Positions 13,648 through 22,055 of a stretch of 64,000 bases of DNA are shown in pieces. The DNA is from Methanoculleus receptaculi. Lineage in GTDB: Archaea; Halobacteriota; Methanomicrobia; Methanomicrobiales; Methanoculleaceae. The stretch lies in assembly GCF_033472595.1 (NCBI RefSeq), contig NZ_CP137642.1, forward strand, positions 372,001-436,000. Reading direction: 5' to 3'. How positions within the stretch are numbered: position 1 is the first letter of the stretch; each line of letters opens with the position of its first letter. Under the pieces are notes generated by a model. The model did no database searches and was not told the DNA's origin. It was given only the letters and a program-made list of their open reading frames with translations. The translations under genes were made by a program, and so were the position numbers.

Positions 13648-13899
13648 TTATTTCTTGGGTCTCTTCACGACTATTCGGTAGGCTTCGGCCCTACCAGCGG
13701 TTCGACTGTCACGAATGATGCGGATGACGTTTCCTACTTCGCCCCGGATGGCCTTCACAGCGGGATCGTCGTGGTAGATCTTCGGTAATTGCTCTAAAGA
13801 TATACGGTAGGTCGTAAGAAGTTCCGCAACCTCATCCTCGCTCATGATCTGATGGTCAGGTACCATCTCGTGTTTGAGTACGTCCAATGAAGTGCCCAT
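13648..13899 (-). CDS. rpoH: DNA-directed RNA polymerase subunit H
   Basis: A small polymerase subunit, 83 aa from the ATG at 13899, homologous to the C-terminal part of eukaryotic RPB5. Features are [13 protein letters not shown] at the N-terminus, then [14 protein letters not shown] and the C-terminal [16 protein letters not shown]. An upstream in-frame ATG would add six residues; the start at 13899 is preferred because a GAGGTG ribosome-binding site lies just upstream. It is the first gene of the rpo operon. Confidence 0.95.
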   Translation of the reverse strand: MGTSLDVLKHEMVPDHQIMSEDEVAELLTTYRISLEQLPKIYHDDPAVKAIRGEVGNVIRIIRDSRTAGRAEAYRIVVKRPKK

Positions 13900-13978
13900 C
13901 GCATTACACCTCATCAACGAAAAAGTTGCATATCAGATGCATCACCTTGCTAAAACCCATAGACATCGCCCATGGCAA

Positions 13979-14052
13979 CGGGCCCAAGGGGATTTGAACC
14001 CCCGACCACCTGGTTAAAAGCCAGGCGCTCTACCTAACTGAGCTATAGGCCC
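13979..14052 (-). tRNA. tRNA-Lys (anticodon UUU)
   Basis: On the minus strand the acceptor stem GGGCCTA pairs with TGGGCCC, followed by a D arm, an anticodon stem CCTGG/CCAGG with loop CTTTTAA (anticodon TTT), and a T arm GGGGG/CCCCT with loop TTCAAAT. The discriminator is G and no CCA is encoded. It lies 80 bp upstream of rpoH on the same strand and may share its promoter region. Confidence 0.97.
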
Positions 14053-14245
14053 CGCGCGTACTGCCATCCAGCATTATTACAATGCGAGAAGAGTATAAAT
14101 AACTTACCTGAAGACGTGGAATAGTGTTTGCAGTCTGATGGTATAAACCTTTCAATTATCCTTCAATTTTACGAGTCATACCGGAATATTTTAATGCTTC
14201 CGGGCATTCCTGTTTTGTACATACTTTGCCGATCCGGGTGCATCC

Positions 14246-14689
14246 ATGATTCCCTCACGATACTATGCCGAAAATGCCGTACCCGTTATATCGTGGGTTA
14301 CGCAGTGCATCTACCTCCTCATCGCCGTCGCGCTATCCGTGCTTGCGCTCGTATCGTTATATGACGTTCTTCTCCAGATGGTGGCTCTCATTCACGCCGA
14401 AGACACGATGCAGGGTGCCCTCGAGGTGCTTCATGCGCTACTTTTGACCCTTATCCTGGTGGAGATCCTGGAGACGGTGACAGCATATTTCAGGACAAAA
14501 AAAGTGCTGGTAACGCCGATCCTGATTGCGGGGGTCACTGCGATGGTGCGGCGGGTGTTGATCTTCGGGGTAGAAGTCCACGAACCTGCCGAGATTGGCA
14601 TGACTCTCGCGGCGATTTTGGTGCTGACGATCGCAATCGTTTATATCGGGAAGCAGGAACGCCAGGAAACCTACCTGGATGTAGGTTAA
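14246..14689 (+). CDS. PsiE-like membrane protein (phosphate-starvation-inducible family)
   Basis: A 147-aa integral membrane protein with four hydrophobic helices (about residues 10-40, 57-80, 89-108 and 119-137). It contains the family signature LHALLLTLILVEILETV and the conserved VRRVLIFGVE. Similar PsiE-domain proteins occur widely in archaea; their function is unknown and the phosphate-starvation name comes from enterobacteria. It is monocistronic: the next gene is convergent. Confidence 0.8.
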   Translation: MIPSRYYAENAVPVISWVTQCIYLLIAVALSVLALVSLYDVLLQMVALIHAEDTMQGALEVLHALLLTLILVEILETVTAYFRTKKVLVTPILIAGVTAMVRRVLIFGVEVHEPAEIGMTLAAILVLTIAIVYIGKQERQETYLDVG

Positions 14690-14734
14690 TTCTGGACGCG
14701 GGGAGATGAGGGCTCTATAAGGCGTGCCCCTGGT

Positions 14735-15379
14735 TCAGGCTTCCTGTTCCCCCGATAGTGACTTGATCTGGGCGCGTATCTGATTCAGTCGCTCTTCCTG
14801 GATCTTGATGCTTGTAGCCATACTCTTTATGGCTCTTGTTATCTCCTCACCCACGCCGGCGCGGGCATCCCTGATGTTGTAGGTTGTCTCAAGGATCTTT
14901 AAGAGGCGGCGGTTGATATCGACGCTCTTTGAGAGGCGTTCGTACTCATCAATAAGCCTGGAATCAACACCGTCTTCGCGTGCTCGTTCGATATCGGCGG
15001 CGATGGAGTGCCGGCGTGTCAGCACGCGCCCGATGGCCTCGTAGAGCTGATGGTGGGTGGTTGGCTTGAGTATGTAGTCCTCGATGTATGGACCGTATTC
15101 GTTTGCCTCCTCTGGGGTGAGAGGTTTTGCGGTCAGCATGAGAACCGGGATGTTACGTGTTTCGGGGTTGGCTTTGATCTTTTCGAGCGTCTCCCATCCG
15201 TCCATAGGTTCCATCATGATATCCAGAAGTATCAGATCCGGAGGTGTCGTCTTAAGAACTTCAAGGCACTCTTCTCCGCTTAAAGCGGTTATTGGCTTAT
15301 AACCCCCACGTTCCAGCATGGTCGCGAAAACATCGACGATCATTGGACTGTCGTCGACTATCAGTATTGTATACATCAT
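14735..15379 (-). CDS. Response-regulator receiver protein with C-terminal helical extension
   Basis: The N-terminal receiver domain (residues 1-120) has the acidic pair D9/D10, the phospho-acceptor D53 in LILLDIMM, T83 and K105 in ILKPT. The remaining 90 residues are charged and predicted helical, probably coiled coil, and contain no DNA-binding motif. Output is therefore likely by protein contact. Translation is coupled to the upstream roadblock gene (ATGA overlap at 15376-15379). No histidine kinase gene is adjacent. Confidence 0.9.
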   Translation of the reverse strand: MMYTILIVDDSPMIVDVFATMLERGGYKPITALSGEECLEVLKTTPPDLILLDIMMEPMDGWETLEKIKANPETRNIPVLMLTAKPLTPEEANEYGPYIEDYILKPTTHHQLYEAIGRVLTRRHSIAADIERAREDGVDSRLIDEYERLSKSVDINRRLLKILETTYNIRDARAGVGEEITRAIKSMATSIKIQEERLNQIRAQIKSLSGEQEA

Positions 15380-15756
15380 GCCGCCTCCTCTCTGATCCTG
15401 GCTGCTATATCAAGCAGTTCTCTCTCTAATCCGGGAAGATCTGCAGGCTTATCGATCACCGCTGTTATCAGAGTGACCTCGTCGATACCCACGATAAGGA
15501 TTGCAGCGCCGTTTGAGGAGATGGTAACCAGCGATGGCCGATCTATACCTACAGTCGCGCAGACCGCTTCGGCCGATGCAAGGACAGTTGCACTCATTGC
15601 TGCAAAAATAGATGACGTAATGCTCCCCTCGGGGAAGTGCTTGCCGATAATAGTTCCCTCGCAGGATACAAGAGCGACCGCGGCAACGCCGGTGACGGAC
15701 CGGATCTCATCAATATACCTCCGAATGTTCTCTTCTGCGAAGGGATGACTGCTCAT
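15376..15756 (-). CDS. Roadblock/LC7 domain protein
   Basis: A 126-aa single-domain protein of the roadblock/LC7 (MglB-like) fold: an N-terminal helix, VTGVAAVALVSCEGTIIGKHF, a long central helix with ATVLASAEAVCATVG, and the strands LVTISSNGAAILIVGID and VTLITAVID. In bacteria such proteins regulate small GTPases of the MglA type. No GTPase is adjacent here; the cotranscribed partner is a receiver protein, suggesting a small signalling module. Confidence 0.88.
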   Translation of the reverse strand: MSSHPFAEENIRRYIDEIRSVTGVAAVALVSCEGTIIGKHFPEGSITSSIFAAMSATVLASAEAVCATVGIDRPSLVTISSNGAAILIVGIDEVTLITAVIDKPADLPGLERELLDIAARIREEAA

Positions 15757-15800
15757 CTGATTTTACCCCTGCTCTTAACGCATTGAAATATCTGCGTTGC

Positions 15801-15812
15801 ACCATATATGAA
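15801..15812 (-). promoter_or_regulatory. Putative TATA box of the roadblock/receiver operon
   Basis: On the minus strand the sequence TCATATATGG lies about 45-55 bp upstream of the roadblock start, in an AT-rich patch inside GC-rich surroundings. Archaeal TATA position and composition fit. Confidence 0.5.
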
Positions 15813-16579
15813 TATCGAATTACCACACCACCGGGTTAGAGGTCCTCAAACCAATATCCGCAGGCTGTGATAGAATCCGGAAATGCGGCGGTTGCTTATA
15901 ATCGCCATAAGAAAGCGTCCCGAAATTTGGAGTTCTTTTGCGAAGTTCATGAAGTTGCGTCACAGCCTTCAACCCTGGTTTGATAAACCCCTCCGTGGAC
16001 GAATTCCAGGGGTGTGGCATCGCCGAGCACCTCCTTCCATCCGGATCCGGGATGGCCAGGGTTTGTATGAGGATGCTCCAGTCATTTACATAAAAATGCG
16101 AGAGTTGTGTTGCCCACCGCCGTGCGGTTCTGTTTTTTGAGGAATTTATTCACCTCGGCAAGCATCAGGAGCATCTCGTCCAGCGTCAGGAACCCGGGTT
16201 GTTTCGCTTTTGGGCTTCGAACCTCTTGCGTCCTGTATTTGCCCTCCTCTTCATGCTCCTCGTCGTTAACCGTCCGGTGGCATCGATCGTGTCCGTCTTC
16301 ACCGGGAAGGGGGCGGGAGGAGGCCGCGGTAGCGCCGGGCGGGTGTGTGTCCTGAAGGATAATATGCCGTTCCAGGGCAGGGAGGTGGTCTGCGGCGATG
16401 CGGATCCCGTGGGAGATCTGTTCTTGCAGGGTTTCACCAAATCCGGGCACAGTCTGAGGGAACTTGAAGAAAACTGCTATATGCTGGCGTGCAATTTAGA
16501 TTTAAGTCCTTCAGCGAGAAGACTCAAACAAATAAGTTTAAGTCTGCCAATTACTACTTTATCCCTGAGACGGTTTTGG
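15813..16579. other. Weakly coding 770-bp stretch upstream of the MinD gene
   Basis: No gene here can be supported with confidence. The left part (15820-16020) has an open minus-strand frame of 66 codons with no recognisable domain. The right part holds a minus-strand frame (16082-16450, listed separately). At about 16533-16545 an AT-rich ATAAGTTTAAG is the likely promoter of the MinD gene. Degenerate remains of a lost gene are possible. Confidence 0.5.
16082..16450 (-). CDS. Doubtful hypothetical protein (122 aa)
   Basis: An open frame with a plausible C-terminal helix (GFLTLDEMLLMLAEVNKFLKK) but an unusual His/Pro-rich middle. A second minus-strand frame is open over much of the same DNA. 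The plus strand is open too, as an upstream extension of the MinD frame. It may be a decayed gene with a frameshift rather than an intact one. No family recognised. Confidence 0.25.
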   Translation of the reverse strand: MPGFGETLQEQISHGIRIAADHLPALERHIILQDTHPPGATAASSRPLPGEDGHDRCHRTVNDEEHEEEGKYRTQEVRSPKAKQPGFLTLDEMLLMLAEVNKFLKKQNRTAVGNTTLAFLCK

Positions 16580-17365
16580 ATGATCAGGGCCTATACAATC
16601 ACCTCTGGAAAAGGTGGGACTGGAAAGACGACCGTCACCGCAAACCTGGGCGTGGCGCTGGCCCAGTATGGGAGGGAGACCTGTGTAGTCGATACAGACA
16701 TAGGCCTGGCAAACCTCGGGCTGGTGCTGGGTCTCTCCGAGACCCCGGTCACGCTGAATGAGGTCTTGACAGGTGAGGCACCGATCCAGGATGCGATCTA
16801 CGAGGGGCCCTACGGTCTCATGGTCGTGCCAGGTGGGCTCTCACTCCAGCGCTTCCAGGATGTAGATCCAGAACGTCTCAAAGACGTGGTCCGTGATCTC
16901 ACCGACATCTGTGATTTCCTGCTACTTGATGCTCCAGCCGGAATCGGCCCTGATGCGGTTTTAGCGCTCACCGCGGCGGACGAGGTCATCCTGGTCGTGA
17001 ATCCCGAGATTGCCTCGATCGTGGATGCCATCAAGGTCAGGGTTCTGACGGAGACCGTTGGAGGCACGCCCGGTGGGGCCATCCTCAACCGGGCGGCACT
17101 GGAGAAGAGCAACACGAACCAGCGAAGGATCGAGAGAGCGCTCGGCGTCTCGATCATAGGCAGCATCCCTGAAGATCCCTCTGTGCGAGAGGCCTCGGCG
17201 GCCAGGATGCCGGTCGTTGTCAGATCACCAGCGTCAAAATCATCAAAAGCGTTCAGAAGGGTTGCGGCATCGCTGGCGGCTATCCCTGTTGAGGAGAGCC
17301 CCCGGAAGGTGCAGGAAAGATTCGTTGAGCGGCTTGCCCGCGCATTATTCAGGAGAGAACCTTGA
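16580..17365 (+). CDS. MinD/ParA-family P-loop ATPase
   Basis: A 261-aa deviant Walker A ATPase: SGKGGTGKTT at residues 9-18, switch I with DTDIGLANLGL, and Walker B FLLLDAPAGIG. The MinD-like sequence begins at the ATG at 16580 (MIRAYTITSG); the open frame further upstream has no MinD similarity and is rejected as N-terminus. The C-terminus (RLARALFRRE) is amphipathic, as in membrane-associating MinD proteins. In archaea MinD paralogues position membrane-linked machines; the target here is unknown. A small membrane protein gene follows without a gap. Confidence 0.92.
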   Translation: MIRAYTITSGKGGTGKTTVTANLGVALAQYGRETCVVDTDIGLANLGLVLGLSETPVTLNEVLTGEAPIQDAIYEGPYGLMVVPGGLSLQRFQDVDPERLKDVVRDLTDICDFLLLDAPAGIGPDAVLALTAADEVILVVNPEIASIVDAIKVRVLTETVGGTPGGAILNRAALEKSNTNQRRIERALGVSIIGSIPEDPSVREASAARMPVVVRSPASKSSKAFRRVAASLAAIPVEESPRKVQERFVERLARALFRREP

Positions 17366-17569
17366 ATGACTGTAGATATTAATGCGTTCATGATAGTCCT
17401 GCTCTCGGCGATCATAGTATGCCTGTTGTTTATCATGTACGTGATGTACGTGCGTATCCAGCAGCTCCTCAAAGAGGTGGAGGAACTGGCCGGCAGGATG
17501 GAGATAACCGGGAGCGAACTGGAGCAACTGACACGAAGCGTGGAGGAGTACACGAAAACCCAGAGGTAG
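17366..17569 (+). CDS. Small membrane protein with coiled coil, partner of MinD-like ATPase
   Basis: A 67-aa protein starting on the nucleotide after the MinD stop (TGA-ATG). Residues 8-29 form one transmembrane helix (MIVLLSAIIVCLLFIMYVMYV) and residues 30-62 an amphipathic coiled-coil helix rich in Leu and Glu. Direct coupling suggests it anchors or localises the MinD-like ATPase; this is inference. No family recognised. Confidence 0.75.
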   Translation: MTVDINAFMIVLLSAIIVCLLFIMYVMYVRIQQLLKEVEELAGRMEITGSELEQLTRSVEEYTKTQR

Positions 17570-17633
17570 GGATCTCCCCTTTATTTAGGAAGTATGAGAC
17601 TGAAGTCTCAGGGCGAGGAGTGGTCTGAAAGCG

Positions 17634-17641
17634 AAAATATA
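17634..17641 (+). promoter_or_regulatory. TATA box of tRNA-Pro
   Basis: AAAATATA lies 30 bp upstream of the first nucleotide of the mature tRNA, an appropriate distance for archaeal TBP/TFB initiation close to the 5' end. Confidence 0.65.
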
Positions 17642-17670
17642 TCTGTAATTCAACCCTATACTCTTGAGAC

Positions 17671-17744
17671 GGGGCCATAGGGTAGCCTGGCCATCCTAGG
17701 AGACTGGGGGTCTTCTGACCTGCGTTCAAATCGCAGTGGCCCCA
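17671..17744 (+). tRNA. tRNA-Pro (anticodon GGG)
   Basis: Acceptor stem GGGGCCA/TGGCCCC, anticodon stem GGAGA/TCTTC enclosing CTGGGGG (anticodon GGG), T arm CTGCG/CGCAG with TTCAAAT loop, discriminator A, no encoded CCA. Confidence 0.96.
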
Positions 17745-17787
17745 TTCCACTACTATTTTCAGTCTGTACAACCAGATAGTCTTAAGC

Positions 17788-18645
17788 ATGAGGTTCTATC
17801 CGGGCTGCACGGAGTGTCTGATCAGTCGGGTCGAGTATGAGAGCCGGCTCTGCATCGACGATCCGGCGCGTGTCGCTGAGATTGTCGGTGCCTGCCGTGA
17901 TCTCCTTCAGCGCATAGCCGCGGAGCCGCTACCCGCCCCTGTCATCGCGAGCCGGGTGCACAGGCTCGCATACCGTTTGATCGGCAACGATGACCCATAT
18001 CGGTTGCTGAAGAGGGAGAACAATATGGAGGCGATGGCGGTCTGCAGAGGGGTGCGCGACGACCTTGTGACCTTCCGCGATCTGGCGCTTGCGTCGGTCA
18101 TCGCCAACACCCTGGACTACGGTTCGGTGGAGCACACCGTCACCGAGAACTTTGTCAAGTTCTTTTGTGATGAGTTTGCAGCCGGCTTGACCGTCGATAA
18201 TACCGAGGCGATGGAGGCGCTCAGATCTCGTGTGGTTTACCTTGCCGACAACTGCGGCGAGATCGTCTTCGATGCGCTCTTTGCCGATCGCCTCAAGAAG
18301 ACGGGGTCGCATGTCACATTTGCCGTCCGCGGTGCACCGATCTTAAACGACGCGACCCTTGAGGATGCCCTTGCCCTCGGGCTCGATCGCCGGGTCGACC
18401 TGCTCACCCCGACAACAGACGGGATCGCCGAACTCGGTCTCAATCGCGACCTTGTCCCGCCGGCGCTTGCCGATGCTCTCGATCGTGCAACGCTCGTTAT
18501 CGCCAAGGGTATGGCCAACTACGAGTCTCTCTCCGACGATCGCGACCTCCCTCCGGTGGCTTACCTGATGTCGGTCAAGTGCGGTCCAATCGGGGCAGAT
18601 ATAGGCATCCCGGTCGGTTCCCGGGTTGCTCTCCTCCGTGATTGA
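17788..18645 (+). CDS. DUF89 / damage-control phosphatase-like protein (ARMT1-like)
   Basis: A 285-aa protein of the DUF89 family. Visible features are an N-terminal CTECL metal-type pair (residues 8-12), the family signature YLADNCGEIVFD (residues about 150-161) with the metal-binding Asp-Asn, VTFAVRGAPILNDAT, and near the end IAKGMANYESL. Family members are metal-dependent phosphatases that clear damaged or side-product phosphometabolites; the archaeal substrate is not known. The start is the ATG at 17788, 43 bp after the tRNA-Pro gene. Confidence 0.88.
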   Translation: MRFYPGCTECLISRVEYESRLCIDDPARVAEIVGACRDLLQRIAAEPLPAPVIASRVHRLAYRLIGNDDPYRLLKRENNMEAMAVCRGVRDDLVTFRDLALASVIANTLDYGSVEHTVTENFVKFFCDEFAAGLTVDNTEAMEALRSRVVYLADNCGEIVFDALFADRLKKTGSHVTFAVRGAPILNDATLEDALALGLDRRVDLLTPTTDGIAELGLNRDLVPPALADALDRATLVIAKGMANYESLSDDRDLPPVAYLMSVKCGPIGADIGIPVGSRVALLRD

Positions 18646-18797
18646 ACCAAACTGACTGGCCGATGGAACGGTGGGGACTGCAACCACGAATGAGGAGGGA
18701 TGAGTCCCCCTGCCAGGGTGGCTGACATATTACCTGTGAGCCATACATCCAACGTGCCCTGGAAAATAGATCCGGGACGGCGGACCGATCAGCTCCA

Positions 18798-20012
18798 TCA
18801 CCAGAAGAGGTTCCGGGACATCTCCAACGCCTCAATGGCGGGCAGTTTCTTCCCTGTCAGGAACTCGATCGCCGCCCCGCCACCGGTGGAGATATGTGTG
18901 AACCGGTCCTCGATCCCGAGTCGCTCGACGGCCGCGCCGGAGTGCCCGCCACCAACAACCGAGAACTCCACGCTGGATGCAGCCCTCAGGATCTCGTAAG
19001 TGCCGAGGGCGAACGGCTCCTCCTCAAACAACCCGGCCGGGCCGTTAACAACAACCGTCCCTGACGTCGTTATCACCTCAGCAAGTCTCCGGATCGCCTC
19101 TGTTCCGATATCGAGGACCTGGGCGTCTTCGGGGACGGCGTTCACCGGGTAGTCGACCCGCTCCCCTTCTTCGCGCACGGCGATTGAATCGGGCAGAACG
19201 ATCCGGTCACCGTGGATCTCAAGGAGTTTTTTAGCCCTCTCGATCTCGGCCCGGTAGCCCAGGTCTTCGATCAGCCGCTCGGAGGATCGCCCGATATGGT
19301 GACCTGCCGCAAGCAGGAAGACGTTTCCGACCACCCCGACCACGATCACCCGGTCGGCCGTCCCGTGTGCAAGGACGTTCTGTGCGACCGCGATTGAGTC
19401 ATCCACCTTCGTCCCGCCAAGCACAAACGTCACCGGCCTTGGAGCGTCTGAAAAGACACGTGAGAGGTTTGTGATCTCTCTCTCCATCAGGAGCCCGGCC
19501 ACCGATGGGAGCGCAAGCGGCAGCCCCACGATCGACGCCTGTGAGCGGTGAGCCGTCCCGAAAGCGTCGTTGACGTAGAACTCGGCCATCGACGCCAGTC
19601 TCCTTACAAGGAGTGTCTTCTTCGCCTCCTCCGGCTTCAGGGTCAGGTTCTCCTCGGCGGCGAACCGCAGGTTCTCAAGCATCAGGACATCCCCACGTTT
19701 CGCACCCCTGATGGTTTCACGTGCGCATCGCCCAAAGATGTCATCGACATAGGTCACGGGGCGGCCGAGCAATCGCTCCAGTTTTGCCGCGTGTGCCTCA
19801 AGTGTCGTGAAATCCTTTTTACCAGGTCTGCTCTGGTGCGTCAGGACAACCAGTCTTGTATCCTCGAGAGCCTGCACCGTTGGCAGGTGTTCCCGAAACC
19901 GTTTATCGTCCAGGATCTGGTTTGTAGAGGGATCGATGGGTGAGTTGAAGTCAACCCTCAGCATCACCGTTCCCGTCAGATTTCCAGCATCTGCAAGGGT
20001 AGCGATCTCCAC
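18798..20012 (-). CDS. pgk: Phosphoglycerate kinase
   Basis: A 404-aa enzyme interconverting 1,3-bisphosphoglycerate and 3-phosphoglycerate with ADP/ATP, used in methanogens mainly in gluconeogenesis. The N-terminal substrate loop VMLRVDFNSPID, VVLTHQSRPGKKDF, MLENLRFAAEE, the hinge FVLGGTKVDDSI and the C-terminal nucleotide loop SVVGGGHSGAAVERLG are all present. It lies 22 bp downstream of the ATP synthase D gene on the same strand and may be read through from that operon. Confidence 0.97.
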   Translation of the reverse strand: MEIATLADAGNLTGTVMLRVDFNSPIDPSTNQILDDKRFREHLPTVQALEDTRLVVLTHQSRPGKKDFTTLEAHAAKLERLLGRPVTYVDDIFGRCARETIRGAKRGDVLMLENLRFAAEENLTLKPEEAKKTLLVRRLASMAEFYVNDAFGTAHRSQASIVGLPLALPSVAGLLMEREITNLSRVFSDAPRPVTFVLGGTKVDDSIAVAQNVLAHGTADRVIVVGVVGNVFLLAAGHHIGRSSERLIEDLGYRAEIERAKKLLEIHGDRIVLPDSIAVREEGERVDYPVNAVPEDAQVLDIGTEAIRRLAEVITTSGTVVVNGPAGLFEEEPFALGTYEILRAASSVEFSVVGGGHSGAAVERLGIEDRFTHISTGGGAAIEFLTGKKLPAIEALEMSRNLFW

Positions 20013-20034
20013 CTGGTATCACCGGTCTCCCAGA

Positions 20035-20661
20035 TCAGGCGCTCCGTGCCTTAATCTTTTTCAGGCGGAAGAGCTCCTCGCGCTCCATCTCGTCGAGCCG
20101 CATCTTGATGAAATCTCTGGCTTCTGAAAGTTCCGGGATCACCTTGAACTCGAGCGCGTTCACCCGACGTTTGGTGCTCTCGATCTCGTCGAGCAGTCGT
20201 TTCATCGTCGTCTCGATCTCCGCTGCCTCGATGATCGCTTCGAGAAGATCCTCAAACGCCTCTGCCGTCTCGTCGATGGCGGCGGAAGTCCCGAGAACCC
20301 CGTAGCCGCGGTCAAGCACGCTCCTCCGAACGGATGACGCCTCGATCTCGGGGACAACCACGCCCATGATGTTCTTGCTCTTGAGCGAGATCTGCGGAAC
20401 GTCCGCCACCGAGAAGGCAGCGGCCTTCACCCCGATTGCACCCTCGACAGTCTCTGCGAGGGCGATCATCTCCATAGCACGTGTAAACCTCTCGGCCACG
20501 ACTCCTCGGCTGTCTTTTGCCTGCTGCAGCACCTTGAAGAACTCCAGGATCAGCCCATCGCGCTTCATCTTGAGGATGTTATAGCCGCGCTCCGAGAGTG
20601 TGATCCGCCGCTTGATGCTGATCAGTTCAGAACGGGTCGGCTTGATGTCTCGCAGCGCCAT
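20035..20661 (-). CDS. atpD: A-type ATP synthase subunit D
   Basis: The central-stalk subunit D, 208 aa, rich in long helices: N-terminal DIKPTRSELISIKRRI and the C-terminal helix with LLDEIESTKRRVNALEFKVIP. It rotates within the A3B3 head and couples it to the membrane ring. Last gene of the operon, 6 bp after atpB. Confidence 0.96.
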   Translation of the reverse strand: MALRDIKPTRSELISIKRRITLSERGYNILKMKRDGLILEFFKVLQQAKDSRGVVAERFTRAMEMIALAETVEGAIGVKAAAFSVADVPQISLKSKNIMGVVVPEIEASSVRRSVLDRGYGVLGTSAAIDETAEAFEDLLEAIIEAAEIETTMKRLLDEIESTKRRVNALEFKVIPELSEARDFIKMRLDEMEREELFRLKKIKARSA

Positions 20662-20667
20662 GGATGC

Positions 20668-22053
20668 TTACCCCTCTGCCTTCTTCCGGTATTTCGGGTG
20701 GTACTTCTGGATCATTGCGCGGTCGATACGCACGAGATGCTCTTCGGGCAGTGTCGCAAGCAGTTCCCAGCCGAGATCAAGTGTCTCCTCGATCGAGCGG
20801 TCCTCGTAGAGACCCTGTCTGACAAACCGGTCCTCAAATAGATCTGCGAACTCAAGGAACATCCGGTCGCGCTCCGAGAGTGCGTCTTTTCCGACGATGG
20901 CAACAAGCCCGCGCAGGTCGTTACCTTCAGCATACGCGGCATACAGCTGGTCAGAGACCTTCTTGTGGTCCTCGCGCGTGTGCCCCTCGCCGATACCCAG
21001 GTTCATCAGACGGGATAGCGAAGGCAGGACGTTGATCGGAGGGTAGATACCCTTCCGGTGCAGGTCACGGCTGACCACGATCTGTCCTTCGGTGATGTAG
21101 CCGGTCAGATCCGGGATCGGGTGGGTGATATCGTCTCCGGGCATCGTCAGGATCGGGATCTGGGTCACTGAGCCCTTGACACCCTTAATGATACCGGCAC
21201 GCTCGTAGATGCTCGCAAGGTCGGTGTACATGTAGCCGGGGTAACCGCGACGGCCGGGGACCTCCTCACGGGCTGCGCCTATCTGGCGGAGCGCCTCGCA
21301 GTAGTTGGTCATATCCGTCAGGATGACAAGCACGTGGTAACCGAGATCGAACGCAAGGTATTCGGCGGTTGTGAGCGCAAGACGCGGCGTGATCGTTCGC
21401 TCTACAGCCGGGTCGTCGGCGAGGTTCAGGAAGACAACCGAACGCTCGAGAGCGCCGGTCTTCTCGAAATCGGCCATGAAGTAGTTGGCCTCTTCACGGG
21501 TTATGCCCATGGCCGCAAAGACCACGGCAAACTCTTCCTTCGATCCAGGCACCTTCGCCTGCCGGGCGATCTGGAGCGCCACATCGTTGTGGGGCAGACC
21601 GGATGCAGAGAAGATCGGGAGTTTCTGGCCACGGACCAGTGTGTTCATGCCGTCGATGGTCGAGATACCCGTCTGGATGAAATCCTCGGGTGACGAGCGG
21701 GCGTAGGGGTTGATGGCCGCGCCGGTGATATCGAGCCTCTTTTCGGGCACGATCTCGGGGCCGCCGTCGATGGGTTTGCCCCCGCCCGAGAGGATACGCC
21801 CGAGCATATCCCTGCCGACCGGCATCTTGATTGTCTCGCCCGTGAAGCGGATGCCCGAATCCCTGCCAATCCCGGCCGTAGCCTCGAAGACCTGGACAAC
21901 AACGATCTCGTCGCTTGTATCCAGCACCTGGCCGCGCTTGACCGTGCCATCAGCGGTTATGATGTTGACGAGTTCGCCGTAGCCCACAGGTTCCGTCTTC
22001 TCGACAAAGACCAGCGGCCCTGCAATCTGCGTAATTGTTCTATACTCCTTCAT
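20668..22053 (-). CDS. atpB: A-type ATP synthase subunit B (regulatory, non-catalytic)
   Basis: A 461-aa subunit with [16 protein letters not shown] in place of a canonical Walker A, as expected for the non-catalytic B subunit, plus [14 protein letters not shown], the arginine-containing [21 protein letters not shown] and [31 protein letters not shown]. The start is ATG 22053; a GTG two codons earlier (22059) overlaps the atpA stop and is an alternative. Confidence 0.97.
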   Translation of the reverse strand: MKEYRTITQIAGPLVFVEKTEPVGYGELVNIITADGTVKRGQVLDTSDEIVVVQVFEATAGIGRDSGIRFTGETIKMPVGRDMLGRILSGGGKPIDGGPEIVPEKRLDITGAAINPYARSSPEDFIQTGISTIDGMNTLVRGQKLPIFSASGLPHNDVALQIARQAKVPGSKEEFAVVFAAMGITREEANYFMADFEKTGALERSVVFLNLADDPAVERTITPRLALTTAEYLAFDLGYHVLVILTDMTNYCEALRQIGAAREEVPGRRGYPGYMYTDLASIYERAGIIKGVKGSVTQIPILTMPGDDITHPIPDLTGYITEGQIVVSRDLHRKGIYPPINVLPSLSRLMNLGIGEGHTREDHKKVSDQLYAAYAEGNDLRGLVAIVGKDALSERDRMFLEFADLFEDRFVRQGLYEDRSIEETLDLGWELLATLPEEHLVRIDRAMIQKYHPKYRKKAEG

Positions 22054-22055
22054 TC

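Noticed and set aside
16199-16579. 127-codon N-terminal extension of the MinD-like protein
   Set aside because: Its translation has no similarity to MinD, the AT-rich promoter-like patch lies inside it, and the canonical start MIRAYTITSG is at 16580.
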